DNA of 64,000 nucleotides from Halorientalis salina (GTDB lineage: Archaea > Halobacteriota > Halobacteria > Halobacteriales > Haloarculaceae). The notes beneath the pieces are model-generated. The model did no database searches. It had not been told where the DNA came from and worked only from the letters and a program-made list of their open reading frames with translations. The stretch spans positions 32,346-96,345 of the forward strand of contig NZ_SOSC01000011.1 of NCBI RefSeq assembly GCF_005049285.1. Direction: 5' to 3'. Made by a program: the position numbers and the translations under genes. Shown in pieces: positions 1-8,049 of this stretch; positions within the stretch are counted from its first letter, which is position 1, and each line of letters opens with the position of its first letter.

Positions 1-711
1 GTAGGAAACGATCCCGAGGTTGTGTAACGTCTCGTTGGAGCTGAACCGCTTGTCCTCGTTGATGTCCTCGACGACCATCACGTCCTCCTGCAGCATGCTG
101 TGTGTGCAGATGGTGTCCTCCCGGGTGAGCGAGTCCCAGTCGGCACCAGTGCACGCCAGAAAGTCCTCCTCGTCTTTCTCGATGAGACCGATGAACGCCA
201 CCGCGGCGTCGAAGTGGCTCGCGATGAGGTCCGTGAGCCGCGAGAAACTGTCCTCGATCGGGAGTTCTTCCACGTCGTACTCGCCGAGCGCCTCCAGGCG
301 GGACTGCTCGGAGTCGGGCACGAGGAAGCCGACCTGTGCGCTGTGGGTGATGACGTCGTCGACGACGAACCCGAGGCGGTCGACGGCGTCGGGGAGATCG
401 CGGTTGAGATACTCGACGATCATCTCCTCGAACGACGCCGTGTCGATCTCGCCCGGCTTCACGTCGGTAAACAGGACACACGGGGTCTGCGGGTTCGTCT
501 CTCTGAGCGTCTCCACGATATCCAACCCGGTCCCGTCCGGGAGGTCGTACTCCGTGACCACGCAGTCGACCGACCCGGATTCCAGTCGGTCGGTCGCGTC
601 CTCGACACTCGTCGCCTCGATCGCCGTCAATCCGTCTTCAGCGTCGATCGCCGACGACACCGATTCGATGTCGTCCGCCGCGTCGACACAGAGTACCGTT
701 CGATCACTCAT
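1..711 (-). CDS. Response-regulator-like receiver plus GAF domain protein (3' part outside window)
   Basis: Read from ATG at 711 leftwards; 237 codons are open to the window edge, so the C-terminus is missing. Residues 1-115 resemble a receiver (REC) domain and residues from about 150 a GAF sensor domain. The receiver is degenerate: the strand that normally carries the phospho-acceptor Asp reads VVTEYDLPDGTG, with Glu at residue 54, and the acidic pair near the N-terminus is reduced to VDAADD. In haloarchaea this layout usually continues into a histidine kinase or a Bat-type HTH output domain, but which one cannot be seen here. It probably has a signalling role that does not depend on ordinary phosphorylation. 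Confidence 0.8.
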   Translation of the reverse strand, partial: MSDRTVLCVDAADDIESVSSAIDAEDGLTAIEATSVEDATDRLESGSVDCVVTEYDLPDGTGLDIVETLRETNPQTPCVLFTDVKPGEIDTASFEEMIVEYLNRDLPDAVDRLGFVVDDVITHSAQVGFLVPDSEQSRLEALGEYDVEELPIEDSFSRLTDLIASHFDAAVAFIGLIEKDEEDFLACTGADWDSLTREDTICTHSMLQEDVMVVEDINEDKRFSSNETLHNLGIVSY

Positions 712-822
712 ACCAGAAACGTCGGGAAGTACGCGTAAGTCAGAGGTACCTAACAGAATTAAAATAGCGACCCGATCGGCCCCGAGTATCAAACGCGATA
801 CCGAAATCTCGGCCGAGGGTCC

Positions 823-1596
823 TCACTCGAACTCGGGGTCGCGGTCCTCGACGAACGCCGTCATCCCCTCCCGCTGGTCGGCCGTGCCGAAGAGGCCGCT
901 CCAGGCTCGCTGTTCGTACTGGAGCCCGTCTTCTAGGTCCATCCGGTGGCTCTGGTTGATCGCTTCCTTGGCCGCCTGGAGGGCGAACGCCGGTTTCTCG
1001 GCGAGATCCTCGGCCATCCCCTGGACGAACTCGTCGAGTTGGTCGTGTGCGACCACGTCGCCGACGAGCCCGTACTGGTCGGCGTCCTGGGCGTCGACCC
1101 GCTCGCCGAAGAAGATGAGCCGACGCGCGAGTTCGTCGCCGACGAGACGGACGAGCCGCTGCGTTCCGCCCCATCCGGGAATGATCCCCAGGTCGATCTC
1201 GGTCTGGCCCAGAACGGCCCGTTCGCTCGCGATTCGGAGGTCCGCCGCCAGCGCGAGTTCACAGCCGCCACCGAAGGCGTACCCGTTGACCGCAGCGATG
1301 ACCGGCGCGGGGAACGTCTCGATCCGGTTCATCACGTCGTGGCCGAGTCGCGCGTAGGCCTGGGCCTCCTCGACGGAGAGGTCCCGCATCTGTTCGATGT
1401 CGGCACCGGCGACGAACGCGTCGTCGCCCGCGCCCGTGACGACGAGGGCGCGCGTGTCGCGCTCGGCGGCCTCGTCGATCGCCTCGTCCAGTGCCCGCAA
1501 TGTCGGCCGGTTCAGGGCGTTCAACCGGTCGGGACGGTCGACGGTAATAGTCGTGATACCCGCATCGTGATCGAAGGAGACTGTGTCCCAGTCCAT
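823..1596 (-). CDS. Enoyl-CoA hydratase/isomerase (crotonase) family protein
   Basis: A 257-residue crotonase-fold protein of normal family length. It hydrates trans-2-enoyl-CoA in fatty-acid or amino-acid breakdown in the cytoplasm. The oxyanion-hole segment VAGADI (residues 62-67) and GGGCELALAADLRIAS (109-124) are present, as are both acidic catalytic positions, Glu113 and Glu133 in the QTEIDLGIIPGWGGTQRL segment. Two Glu at these sites favour hydratase over isomerase or dehalogenase activity. Exact substrate is not determined. It ends just before the TnpB element's neighbour region and stands alone, with no beta-oxidation partner next to it; the acyl-CoA ligases at 18 and 40 kb could feed it. 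Confidence 0.9.
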   Translation of the reverse strand: MDWDTVSFDHDAGITTITVDRPDRLNALNRPTLRALDEAIDEAAERDTRALVVTGAGDDAFVAGADIEQMRDLSVEEAQAYARLGHDVMNRIETFPAPVIAAVNGYAFGGGCELALAADLRIASERAVLGQTEIDLGIIPGWGGTQRLVRLVGDELARRLIFFGERVDAQDADQYGLVGDVVAHDQLDEFVQGMAEDLAEKPAFALQAAKEAINQSHRMDLEDGLQYEQRAWSGLFGTADQREGMTAFVEDRDPEFE

Positions 1597-1630
1597 ACAC
1601 CTACTCCGGCCAGCGACGGATTGAATGTTA

Positions 1631-1790
1631 CCCCGCGCACGGTGGCGCGGGGAATCCCGCTCTCACGAGGGCAGGCTTCCTGTTTCTAAGACGTGGCTTG
1701 CAGACACCCGCTGGAAATCAGCGGTGTCCGTAGCGGTCACGGTCTCCACAGGCGTGTCTTCGGGCCATCCCAGCCCTAGTTTCTCAAAAC
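1631..1790 (-). ncRNA. Candidate omega/reRNA at 3' end of tnpB
   Basis: By analogy with IS200/IS605 TnpB systems and the sense-overlapping RNAs described for haloarchaeal IS1341 elements, the guide scaffold should span the last part of tnpB and the right-end hairpin at 1631-1652, with the guide read from the flank below position 1631. The hairpin is directly visible; the transcript and its 5' boundary are inferred. Confidence 0.35.
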
Positions 1791-2904
1791 CGCGTTGCAG
1801 GACGTTCATCGCCGCGTTCGCGTCCCGATCCGTCTCGAATCCACAACTTGGGCAGGAGTGTTCACGAACCCAGATGGGTTTCGGTGTCTCCACGCCACAC
1901 CGAGCGCACTCCTTCGTCGTTCCTCGGGGTTCGACCTGCTTGACGTGCGTTCCGTACAGGTCACCCTTGTATTCGAGGAGCGTGATGAACTGTCGCCACG
2001 CCGCATCCTGCTTGTTCCGGGCGTTCCCGTCACCCTGAAGCATCCCTGCAACATCCAGGTCCTCGACGAACACGGCGTCGTATTCCGTGACCAGCCACGT
2101 CGTGATCTTGTGCTGGTAGTCCAGTACTTTCCGCTTGATGTGGCGCTTGACCTTCGCCACCTCTCGGCGTTGCTTCTCATAGTTGTCCGACACCTTCACC
2201 TTCCGCGACAACTTCCGTTGTTCGCAGCGAAGACGCTCGGAGTCGTCTTCGAGGTCAAGCCACTCCACAGTCTTCCCATCAGACGTGTGGATGTAATTGA
2301 GGATGCCGAGGTCGATTCCAACGCTGTTTCTCGCGTCCAACGAGTCCACGTCGGGTTTCTCTGGGATGTGTTCGTCGTCGGTTTCTAGGCCGAACGAGAC
2401 GAACCATTCACCGGTTCGCTCCTTCTTGAACGTGACCTCCTTGATCGTGGCTTGATCGGGAATAGGGCGAGAGTACCGGATTTTCACCCAACCGATCTTG
2501 CTGAAGCGGACGTACGCGTACTTGTCGTGGCCCCTCTTTTCATCGAGGTCGAAACCACTCTGGTTGTACGTCACACTTCGATACTCGGCGGGTGATTGCC
2601 GTTTGAGACGACCAACGGTGTATCCCTTCTCTTTCTTCTTGCGAAGATGAGAAAGATTGCGGTGGAAGCGGGCGACGGTGGCTTGTGCGGCCTTCGAGTG
2701 CAGGTCACCGAACACCGGCCACTTACGTTTCCACTCAGGGAGTTCGTTGTTCTGGTCGTACTCGCCCGGCTTGTCGTCCTCTGGACTGTTCTCGTAGTCC
2801 CAGCGGACGTGATTGTAGAGTTGACGATGAACGTTCAGATGGTGTTCGAGTCCTTCCGCTACCTCGTCGCTCGGGTAGGCGCGGTAGCGGTGACTGTACT
2901 CCAT
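1663..2904 (-). CDS. tnpB: TnpB RNA-guided endonuclease (OrfB_IS605 family)
   Basis: A 413-residue TnpB, full length for the family. The RuvC-type catalytic triad appears intact: Asp198 in SVGIDLGILNY, Glu281 in VFVEDLDV and Asp361 in TDRDANAAMNVL. A four-Cys zinc finger (Cys333, Cys336, Cys351, Cys354) lies between the last two motifs, and the N-terminal helical region carries the usual QLYNHV and TYNQSGF segments. TnpB proteins cut DNA at sites specified by a guide RNA from the element's right end and promote element retention. No tnpA and no accessory ORF precede it, unlike the second element at 51 kb. The two TnpBs share motifs but diverge strongly, so they are not recent copies. Confidence 0.92.
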   Translation of the reverse strand: MEYSHRYRAYPSDEVAEGLEHHLNVHRQLYNHVRWDYENSPEDDKPGEYDQNNELPEWKRKWPVFGDLHSKAAQATVARFHRNLSHLRKKKEKGYTVGRLKRQSPAEYRSVTYNQSGFDLDEKRGHDKYAYVRFSKIGWVKIRYSRPIPDQATIKEVTFKKERTGEWFVSFGLETDDEHIPEKPDVDSLDARNSVGIDLGILNYIHTSDGKTVEWLDLEDDSERLRCEQRKLSRKVKVSDNYEKQRREVAKVKRHIKRKVLDYQHKITTWLVTEYDAVFVEDLDVAGMLQGDGNARNKQDAAWRQFITLLEYKGDLYGTHVKQVEPRGTTKECARCGVETPKPIWVREHSCPSCGFETDRDANAAMNVLQRGFEKLGLGWPEDTPVETVTATDTADFQRVSASHVLETGSLPS

Positions 2905-3130
2905 CGCTGTCTCCCGATTCTCCGCGTGTTTTCTTAATGGTTTGCGTCACCGAGTATCGGCTTCATCCCCGACCACGGTGGGTCGGGGTATTCGCCTCGC
3001 TGACCAGTATAAACGCTGGCCCGCGTGTCGGCGGCGTGATGCCAGGCCGACGGCGGCCGGGCGCGCGGGGATCTGTCACGACATGGTCGATTCAGAACAC
3101 CGAAATACGTGCTCGTCGTACCGCCACCCG

Positions 3131-3613
3131 ATGACCCTCTCGGAGGAGGCTCGCGAGCGTCTCGAGGAGATCGTCGCACTCCAGCCGACGAAGAACGCCG
3201 AACTCCAGGACCGCTGGGGGCTCGACAGCGGGAGCGACGTTCACCAGTACCTCGAATCGGAACTCAAGGAGTACTACTACCGCAACGAGGACAGCCTCAT
3301 CTGTGCGACCGAGGAGGCAAACGCCCTCGTGGGGGCCGAAGACGAGACCGAAGACGGCAAGCGTATCGTCCGCTTGCCGACGCTACAGGCGGCCATCCTC
3401 GACGTCATCGCCGGCCCCGATGACGAACCACAGAGCGTCGTCTCGGTGTTACACGCGCTCCAGGAAACCGGCGACGACCCCGACGTCGACGACGTGCGGT
3501 CCGCGCTCCGCAGCCTCTCCGATAAGGGCCTCTGTGAACGCGTCAAACGGACCGTCCCGACGTTCCGACTCGCCGTTGATCGCGAGGACCTCGCCGTCGA
3601 AAACCTGGACTAA
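3131..3613 (+). CDS. Haloarchaeal DUF5797-like winged-helix protein
   Basis: 160 residues from ATG 3131; the frame stays open upstream, but that stretch is Arg-rich and non-coding in character and runs into the insertion element. The N-terminus (LSEEARERLEEIVALQPTKNAELQDRWGL) is followed by an acidic middle and a C-terminal part, about residues 80-155, with helix-turn-helix character (LQAAILDVIAG, VRSALRSLSDKGLCERV). I recognise the family as a conserved haloarchaeal unknown, probably DUF5797, and infer a DNA- or protein-binding regulator. It is convergent with the next gene and their stop codons interlock (CTAA, 3610-3613). Confidence 0.75.
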   Translation: MTLSEEARERLEEIVALQPTKNAELQDRWGLDSGSDVHQYLESELKEYYYRNEDSLICATEEANALVGAEDETEDGKRIVRLPTLQAAILDVIAGPDDEPQSVVSVLHALQETGDDPDVDDVRSALRSLSDKGLCERVKRTVPTFRLAVDREDLAVENLD

Positions 3614-4680
3614 CCGTCTTCCGCCAGTTCCGGCCGCTCGCGTCTGCGCTGCTGGTCGAGCAACCGCTTGATTGCTTTTCCCGGTCCGCCCTCGATCGGC
3701 CAGCCGCGCTGTCGCCAGGCCGGCGGTTCGGGCTCCCACGACGAGCAGTTGCCCGAACACTCACCCGCTGTCGGGTGGCAGGACTTGGCCCCACACCAGG
3801 GCAACACGTCGCCGTCGCTGACGCATAGGTCGAAGTGCCGGCAGTCCGGCCGCATCGTGTCGGCGTAGGAGCGCCAGCCCCGCTCGTAGGCTCGTTCGGC
3901 GATTTCGAGACGTTTGTCGGCCTTCCACTCGGGGTCGGCGTACTCGAAGCGGGCCGCGGAGGCGTCGTGGTCGCCGCCGGACGGACGGTCCGTGATTCGT
4001 GTTCCGGGCGCGTCGGGGGCCAGCGTTCGCGGGTTCCAGGCGACGTCGACCGATCCGCGCTCGGTGTCGACGGCGAGGATGCCCGCTTCGACCGGGAGGT
4101 CCTCCAGGAGCGCCGGCTCGACGGTCGATTCCGTAGCCGAGGTGGCGACCCACACCTCGTCGGCGAGGCCGAGCGCCACGTCGCGTTCGAGTTGCGGTGC
4201 GAGGTTTCGCGCGGCACTGGCGTCCAGGTCCGGCTTGTTCTCGACGGCGACGATCCGCTCGATCCAGTCTGGATAGGCCCACCGTCGACGGAGTTCGATG
4301 CGGCCGTTCGGCCCGCGCCGCGTCTCGACGACGCCCCGGTCACCGGCCCGGTGGACGGCTTCCCGAACGTACCGCCAGGGGTAGTCGGGTTCGGGCAGCG
4401 CGTCGCGGTACCACGCCCAGTCGGGCGGCGCGTTGCGGACGACCGGAAGGAGGTCCGAATCGAGTGCCCCCTCGCCGAACCGGGCGCGTCGTTCGAGCGC
4501 TTCGCGGTCGGCCTCGACGACGATGGTGTCCCAGCGCCGGCGCTTGACGCCGAGTTGGCGGGCGACGAAGGCGACGGTGTCGCCGCCGAGCGAGCCCACC
4601 GGCGGCCACGCACGCTCGGCCCACTGGCAGACCCGCAACTCGAAGATGAACTCGCTCGGTGCAGGGAGGTTCGACGCCAC
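3610..4680 (-). CDS. Haloarchaeal DUF5787-like protein, possible PD-(D/E)XK fold
   Basis: 356 residues, conserved-haloarchaeal in style (probably DUF5787). The middle contains IVAVENKPDLDASAARNL followed by LADEVWVATSA. A charged E-x-K strand with a nearby Asp resembles the core of PD-(D/E)XK nucleases, which would suggest a DNA-processing role, but this is only a motif reading. The C-terminal third has six Cys with His in CRHFDLC and CGAKSCHPTAGECSGNC, a probable metal-binding cluster. It overlaps the stop codon of the preceding convergent gene. No function is assigned. Confidence 0.75.
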   Translation of the reverse strand: MASNLPAPSEFIFELRVCQWAERAWPPVGSLGGDTVAFVARQLGVKRRRWDTIVVEADREALERRARFGEGALDSDLLPVVRNAPPDWAWYRDALPEPDYPWRYVREAVHRAGDRGVVETRRGPNGRIELRRRWAYPDWIERIVAVENKPDLDASAARNLAPQLERDVALGLADEVWVATSATESTVEPALLEDLPVEAGILAVDTERGSVDVAWNPRTLAPDAPGTRITDRPSGGDHDASAARFEYADPEWKADKRLEIAERAYERGWRSYADTMRPDCRHFDLCVSDGDVLPWCGAKSCHPTAGECSGNCSSWEPEPPAWRQRGWPIEGGPGKAIKRLLDQQRRRERPELAEDG

Positions 4681-4761
4681 GCCTCAGTCTGGGACCCCCT
4701 GGGTGTAATGATTGTCGGCGCAGTCGCTCACGGCGGCAGGTGGCGTCCCCGTGGCCGACCC

Positions 4762-5187
4762 TTAGAACTCCGTTTGCTCGTTGAGGAACTCGTGGGCCTC
4801 CTCCAAGATCTCGCGGGGACCGTCCTGCGTGACGGTGTTGATCGCCTGTTCGTAGTCGCGCCACTGCATGTCGCGGTGTTCCTTCGAGAGTTCCGCACTC
4901 GCCTCGAAGGACTTGGCGATGAACAGGTGGACAGTCTTGTGGATCGTGTTGCCGTTCGCCTCGAACACGTAGTCGTAGTCTCGACGGAAGCCGTCAATGA
5001 GCCGGAAATCACCGATTCCGGCCTCCTCTTTCACTTCGCGGATGGCCGTCTGCTGGAGTTCCTCCTCGCCCTCGACGCCGCCCTTGGGAAACTCCCAATC
5101 GCCAGGCCGACTTTTGAGCAGCAGGTACTCGCGTCGGCCACGCGTATCGCGAAAGAGGATGGCTCCCGCGCTCGTGGCCTCTATCAT
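4762..5187 (-). CDS. Nudix hydrolase, Ap4A hydrolase-like
   Basis: 141 residues. The Nudix box is complete, starting at GGVEGEEELQQTAIREV and continuing KEEAGI (about residues 36-58), giving the Glu ligands for Mg2+. The small size, the N-terminal TSAGAILFRD and the segment PGDWEFPKGGVEGEE match bis(5'-nucleosyl)-tetraphosphatase-type Nudix proteins, which hydrolyse dinucleoside polyphosphates to limit stress nucleotides. Substrate is inferred from family resemblance. The ATG at 5187 lies directly downstream of an A/T-rich stretch (CTTAAGAG on the opposite strand), consistent with a leaderless or short-leader transcript. Confidence 0.88.
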   Translation of the reverse strand: MIEATSAGAILFRDTRGRREYLLLKSRPGDWEFPKGGVEGEEELQQTAIREVKEEAGIGDFRLIDGFRRDYDYVFEANGNTIHKTVHLFIAKSFEASAELSKEHRDMQWRDYEQAINTVTQDGPREILEEAHEFLNEQTEF

Positions 5188-5293
5188 TGTGCCAATCTAT
5201 TCGCGGGTTACTTAAGAGAATGTCGGAGGGAATCCCGAGTTGATCGGCGACAAAGAATGGCTTTTTGCCCGTCGGTGTTCTTCCCCGGTATAG

Positions 5294-5617
5294 ATGCCGT
5301 TCGTCACCACACTCACGCTCACAAGCGGCGATCGCCACCTCCTCGACGACGTGGTCGACCAGATCAAGGAGGCCGCCGCTCGCAAGGGCGTCGAACTGAA
5401 AGGGCCACACCCGCACCCGCCCGAAGACATGCACGTCCCCCAGCTGAAGGCGCTGGTCGGCGAACACGCCCAGTTCGACGCCTGGAACTACACTGTCTAC
5501 GAGCGAACCATCGAGATCGTCGGCCACGACGAGTTCGCCCGCTCGGTCGCCGGCCGCGAGTTCCCTGACGGTGTCCACGTCTCCGCCGAGGTCGAACAAC
5601 AGCGCCAGACGACCTGA
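5294..5617 (+). CDS. uS10/mL48-like small protein
   Basis: 107 residues. It resembles ribosomal protein S10 in its alternating strand/helix pattern: TLTLTSGDRHLLDDVVDQIK, then KGPHPHPPEDMHVPQ and the C-terminal strand NYTVYERTIEIVGHDEFARSV. It is a conserved haloarchaeal paralogue, not the ribosomal-operon S10. Whether it binds the ribosome or RNA is unknown. Its TGA stop (5615-5617) lies inside the left arm of an 88-nt palindromic element. Confidence 0.75.
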   Translation: MPFVTTLTLTSGDRHLLDDVVDQIKEAAARKGVELKGPHPHPPEDMHVPQLKALVGEHAQFDAWNYTVYERTIEIVGHDEFARSVAGREFPDGVHVSAEVEQQRQTT

Positions 5618-5701
5618 TACGGTTTGCTGTAGCTGTGTACCGCTACGATCGCCCGCAATTGGGCGATCGATGCGGAAATGATCTACAGCAGTCCGTATGA
5701 G
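5614..5701. repeat. 88-nt imperfect palindromic element
   Basis: Two 41-nt arms flank a 6-nt centre (GCAATT, 5655-5660). The inner nine bases, CGATCGCCC at 5646-5654 and GGGCGATCG at 5661-5669, pair perfectly. Outer blocks also match (ATACGG, TGCTGTAG and CCGC against their complements), giving one long stem with internal loops. It overlaps the stop codon of the S10-like gene and ends before the next promoter. It could be a bidirectional terminator or a MITE-like dispersed palindrome; I favour a dispersed repeat, since similar strings are familiar in haloarchaeal intergenic DNA. Confidence 0.7.
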
Positions 5702-5748
5702 CGCCGACCGGGCGAACCGTTACGTTCCTGCGCTCGCTCCGTTCTCCT

Positions 5749-7035
5749 ATGACTCCCGACACCGACAGGCTCGTTTCGCTGCGCCGCGAGTTCCACCGCC
5801 GACCGGAACCCGCCTGGCGCGAGTTCTGGACGACCGCCCGCATCCGCGAGGAACTCGACGCCATCGGCGTCGACGACGTCTTCGTCGGTCCCGAAGTGCT
5901 CGATACCGACGCCCGCATGGGGATTCCCGACGAGAGTGACCTCGACGCCTGGCTCGATCAGGCCCGGGACGCCGGCGCGGACGAGGCGACGCTCGACCGA
6001 CTGGCCGGTGGCAACACCGGCCTCGTCGCCGTTTTGGACGGCGAGAATCCCGACGACGGGCCGACCATCGCGCTCCGAGTCGACATCGACGGCCTCCCCA
6101 GGGCCGAGTCCGACGACCCGTCACACCACCCGGCAGCCGAGGGGTTCCGGTCGGTCCACGACGGCGCGATGCACGCCTGCGGCCACGACGCCCACGCGAC
6201 CATCGGCCTCGGCGTCGTCGAGGCGCTGAAAGAGCGTGGATTCGCGGGCCGACTGAAGGTCCTCTTCCAGCCCGCCGAGGAGGTCGTCGGCGGGGCCGCG
6301 CCGATGGCCGAGAGCGGCCGTCTCGACGACGTGGACTACCTGCTGGCGCTCCACATCGGACTGGACCACCCGACGGGCCAGGTCGTCGCCGGCGTCGAGG
6401 ACTTCCTCGCCGTGAACCACTTCCGCGCGGCGTTCGAGGGCGAACCCGCTCATGCCGGCGGCCACCCGGCACAGGGTCGCAACGCGGTCCAGGCGATGGC
6501 GACTGCCGTCGGGAACCTCTACGCCATCCCCCGGAACGAGGCGGGCGCGACCCGCGTCAACGCCGGCGACGTTGGCGGTGGCACCGCCGCCAACATCATC
6601 CCCGAGCAGGCGTACATCGAGGGCGAAGTCCGGGGCGAGACGACCGAATTGATGGAGTACATGCGCGAGAAGGCCGACCGCGTCCTCACCAACGCGGCCG
6701 AAATGCACGACTGTACGGTGGAAGTCGAGACGAAGGGCGAGGCCCCGAGCGCGACCAACGACGCCGAACTCGTCGACGTGGTCGAGGCGGTGGCCGGACG
6801 GACCGGTGGCGTCGACTCGGTGCTGCGCCACGACGACCTGGGCGGCAGCGAGGACGCGACGTATCTCATGCGCCACGTCCAGAATCAGGGTGGAAAGGCG
6901 GCCTACGTCTGTGTCGGGACGGACCACCCCGGCGGCCACCACACGGCGACGTTCGACGTGGACGAGGCGTCGCTCCCCATTGGCGTGTCAGTACTCGCGG
7001 AAACGATCCGGCAGATCGGCGAGACCCGGCCCTGA
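5749..7035 (+). CDS. M20D-family amidohydrolase (AbgA/aminoacylase-like)
   Basis: 428 residues. A zinc peptidase of the M20 family that cleaves N-acyl or peptide-like amide bonds in the cytoplasm. Visible ligands and catalytic parts are HACGHDAHATIGLG (about residues 141-154), the catalytic Glu pair in FQPAEEVVGG, ALHIGLDHPTG, and the C-terminal GGHHTATFDVDEASL. The central lid domain begins near VNHFRAAFEGEPAHAG. An insertion of about 50 residues after the N-terminal helix (MGIPDESDLDAWLDQARDAG) resembles the AbgA branch (p-aminobenzoyl-glutamate utilisation) rather than plain aminoacylases. It is a stand-alone gene with its own promoter region after the 88-nt palindrome. Confidence 0.88.
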   Translation: MTPDTDRLVSLRREFHRRPEPAWREFWTTARIREELDAIGVDDVFVGPEVLDTDARMGIPDESDLDAWLDQARDAGADEATLDRLAGGNTGLVAVLDGENPDDGPTIALRVDIDGLPRAESDDPSHHPAAEGFRSVHDGAMHACGHDAHATIGLGVVEALKERGFAGRLKVLFQPAEEVVGGAAPMAESGRLDDVDYLLALHIGLDHPTGQVVAGVEDFLAVNHFRAAFEGEPAHAGGHPAQGRNAVQAMATAVGNLYAIPRNEAGATRVNAGDVGGGTAANIIPEQAYIEGEVRGETTELMEYMREKADRVLTNAAEMHDCTVEVETKGEAPSATNDAELVDVVEAVAGRTGGVDSVLRHDDLGGSEDATYLMRHVQNQGGKAAYVCVGTDHPGGHHTATFDVDEASLPIGVSVLAETIRQIGETRP

Positions 7036-7103
7036 CGGGTCGGTGAACCGACCGCGTTCAGTGCGCCAACTGATCGGACCGGAGAACCGCTTCGCCGCCG
7101 TTC

Positions 7104-7625
7104 TCAGGCGGTCGGCGACGTCCACTCCGCGAGCGTGAACGACTTGCTGTTGTCCGGGTCCTCCCAGACGACTTCCGCCGACGCGTGTTTCATCGAGAAC
7201 TTCTCGCCCTTGAGCCCCGAGTACTGCCCGGAGTGTTCGAGCGAGTGTTTGCTGACGTTCACCGACATCCCGGCTGAGAGTCGGTCCGGCGACGACGGTG
7301 TCAGTTTCGGCCACTCGAGGCGCGTGGTGATGACGCCGGCAGCGGACGACGGCGTCGTCACGTCGCTTACCGTAATCGCGACGTTGTCCGCCTCGACCGT
7401 GTCACCGCCCGAGTGCGCGATCTTCAGGCGGTCGTCGTTGTGGTTGTCGTCGCTACTGTACTCGAAGTTGATCGCCACCTGCGGTGTACTGGAGTTGTCG
7501 CCCGCCAGCCCCAGGAAAAACGACGCGGCCGTCGCCGCGAGCAACACCGTGATCGCGACCATGAGGATGACGCCGATGACCGGCGACACCGCTGAATCGT
7601 CCGTGATGAGTTCCTTGATTTGCAT
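7104..7625 (-). CDS. Archaeal type IV pilin
   Basis: 173 residues from ATG at 7625; the frame extends 24 codons further upstream but those residues are not pilin-like. Residues 1-12 (MQIKELITDDSA) are followed by the conserved VSPVIGVILMVAITVLLAAT hydrophobic helix, the archaeal pilin class III signal cleaved by PibD just before the hydrophobic stretch. The remainder is a soluble, acidic and serine-rich head with beta-strand pattern. It would be assembled into an adhesion pilus by a PilB/PilC machine encoded elsewhere; no assembly gene is adjacent. It is transcribed away from a palindrome-rich leader. Confidence 0.9.
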   Translation of the reverse strand: MQIKELITDDSAVSPVIGVILMVAITVLLAATAASFFLGLAGDNSSTPQVAINFEYSSDDNHNDDRLKIAHSGGDTVEADNVAITVSDVTTPSSAAGVITTRLEWPKLTPSSPDRLSAGMSVNVSKHSLEHSGQYSGLKGEKFSMKHASAEVVWEDPDNSKSFTLAEWTSPTA

Positions 7626-7726
7626 CTTCCTTCCCCCAACGTACGAACGGGCCGACGATCCCACACCATCTCGACTGGCACCGAGATGGACTCCCAACGT
7701 GGAGCCGCTAGTCCCGCCGTATGTCT

Positions 7727-7754
7727 GTTTCTAGAAACCGACTATACCCGGGTA
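7727..7754. promoter_or_regulatory. Two adjacent perfect palindromes upstream of the pilin gene
   Basis: GTTTCTAGAAAC (7727-7738) and TACCCGGGTA (7745-7754) are both perfect palindromes separated by six bases, about 100 nt upstream of the pilin ATG. On the pilin strand the TATAG between them could act as a TATA element. This is a candidate operator/promoter pair; no regulator is identified. Confidence 0.35.
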
Positions 7755-8049
7755 AACCTTGAGCGGTGTCATGCCGGCTGTTTATGTACGTTACACGGCC
7801 CGAAATCAACGAAAAATATAATGCGCAGTAGGGTCGCGACCGCCATCGCCGCAATCTCGGTATCTGTGTAGACAGCGGCGCGGTAGTTGTTGTGAGTTCC
7901 GAGTTCCACCGCTTCACCCACGCACCCGTCACGAAATCCGAAGCGGTCGTCGAGAACCCGGACGAACCCGCCGCCCGCGGTCAGGGAATCCGATCACCCT
8001 CGCGAACGAGTAGGAGTACTGAAGTTCGAGCCGATTGCCGGTGCTCACG
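7755..8049. other. Gene-free stretch between pilin and SDR genes
   Basis: Together with the pilin leader, about 420 bases lie between two divergent genes. An A/T-rich patch (AACGAAAAATATAATG, near 7810-7825) and TTTATGTACG (from 7781) could be promoter elements. No ORF with coding character and no RNA gene was seen; the part nearest the SDR gene is GC-rich and featureless. Confidence 0.5.

Larger units (their letters stand above)
1631..2988 (-). mobile_element. TnpB-only IS1341-type (IS200/IS605) insertion element
   Basis: A single tnpB gene is bounded by two short palindromes, at 2967-2988 (left end in the tnpB direction) and 1631-1652 (right end). Both are 22 nt, begin CCCCG and end CGGGG, and share the core CCACCGTG on the tnpB strand while the stem bases differ. 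This fits the subterminal hairpins of IS200/IS605 elements. No tnpA is present, so the element cannot move by itself and would need a TnpA in trans. The precise cleavage sites are not resolved; the coordinates given are those of the hairpins. Confidence 0.75.

Noticed and set aside
1631..2988. Cas12-type CRISPR effector
   Set aside because: No repeat-spacer array or cas gene nearby; size and ends fit TnpB.
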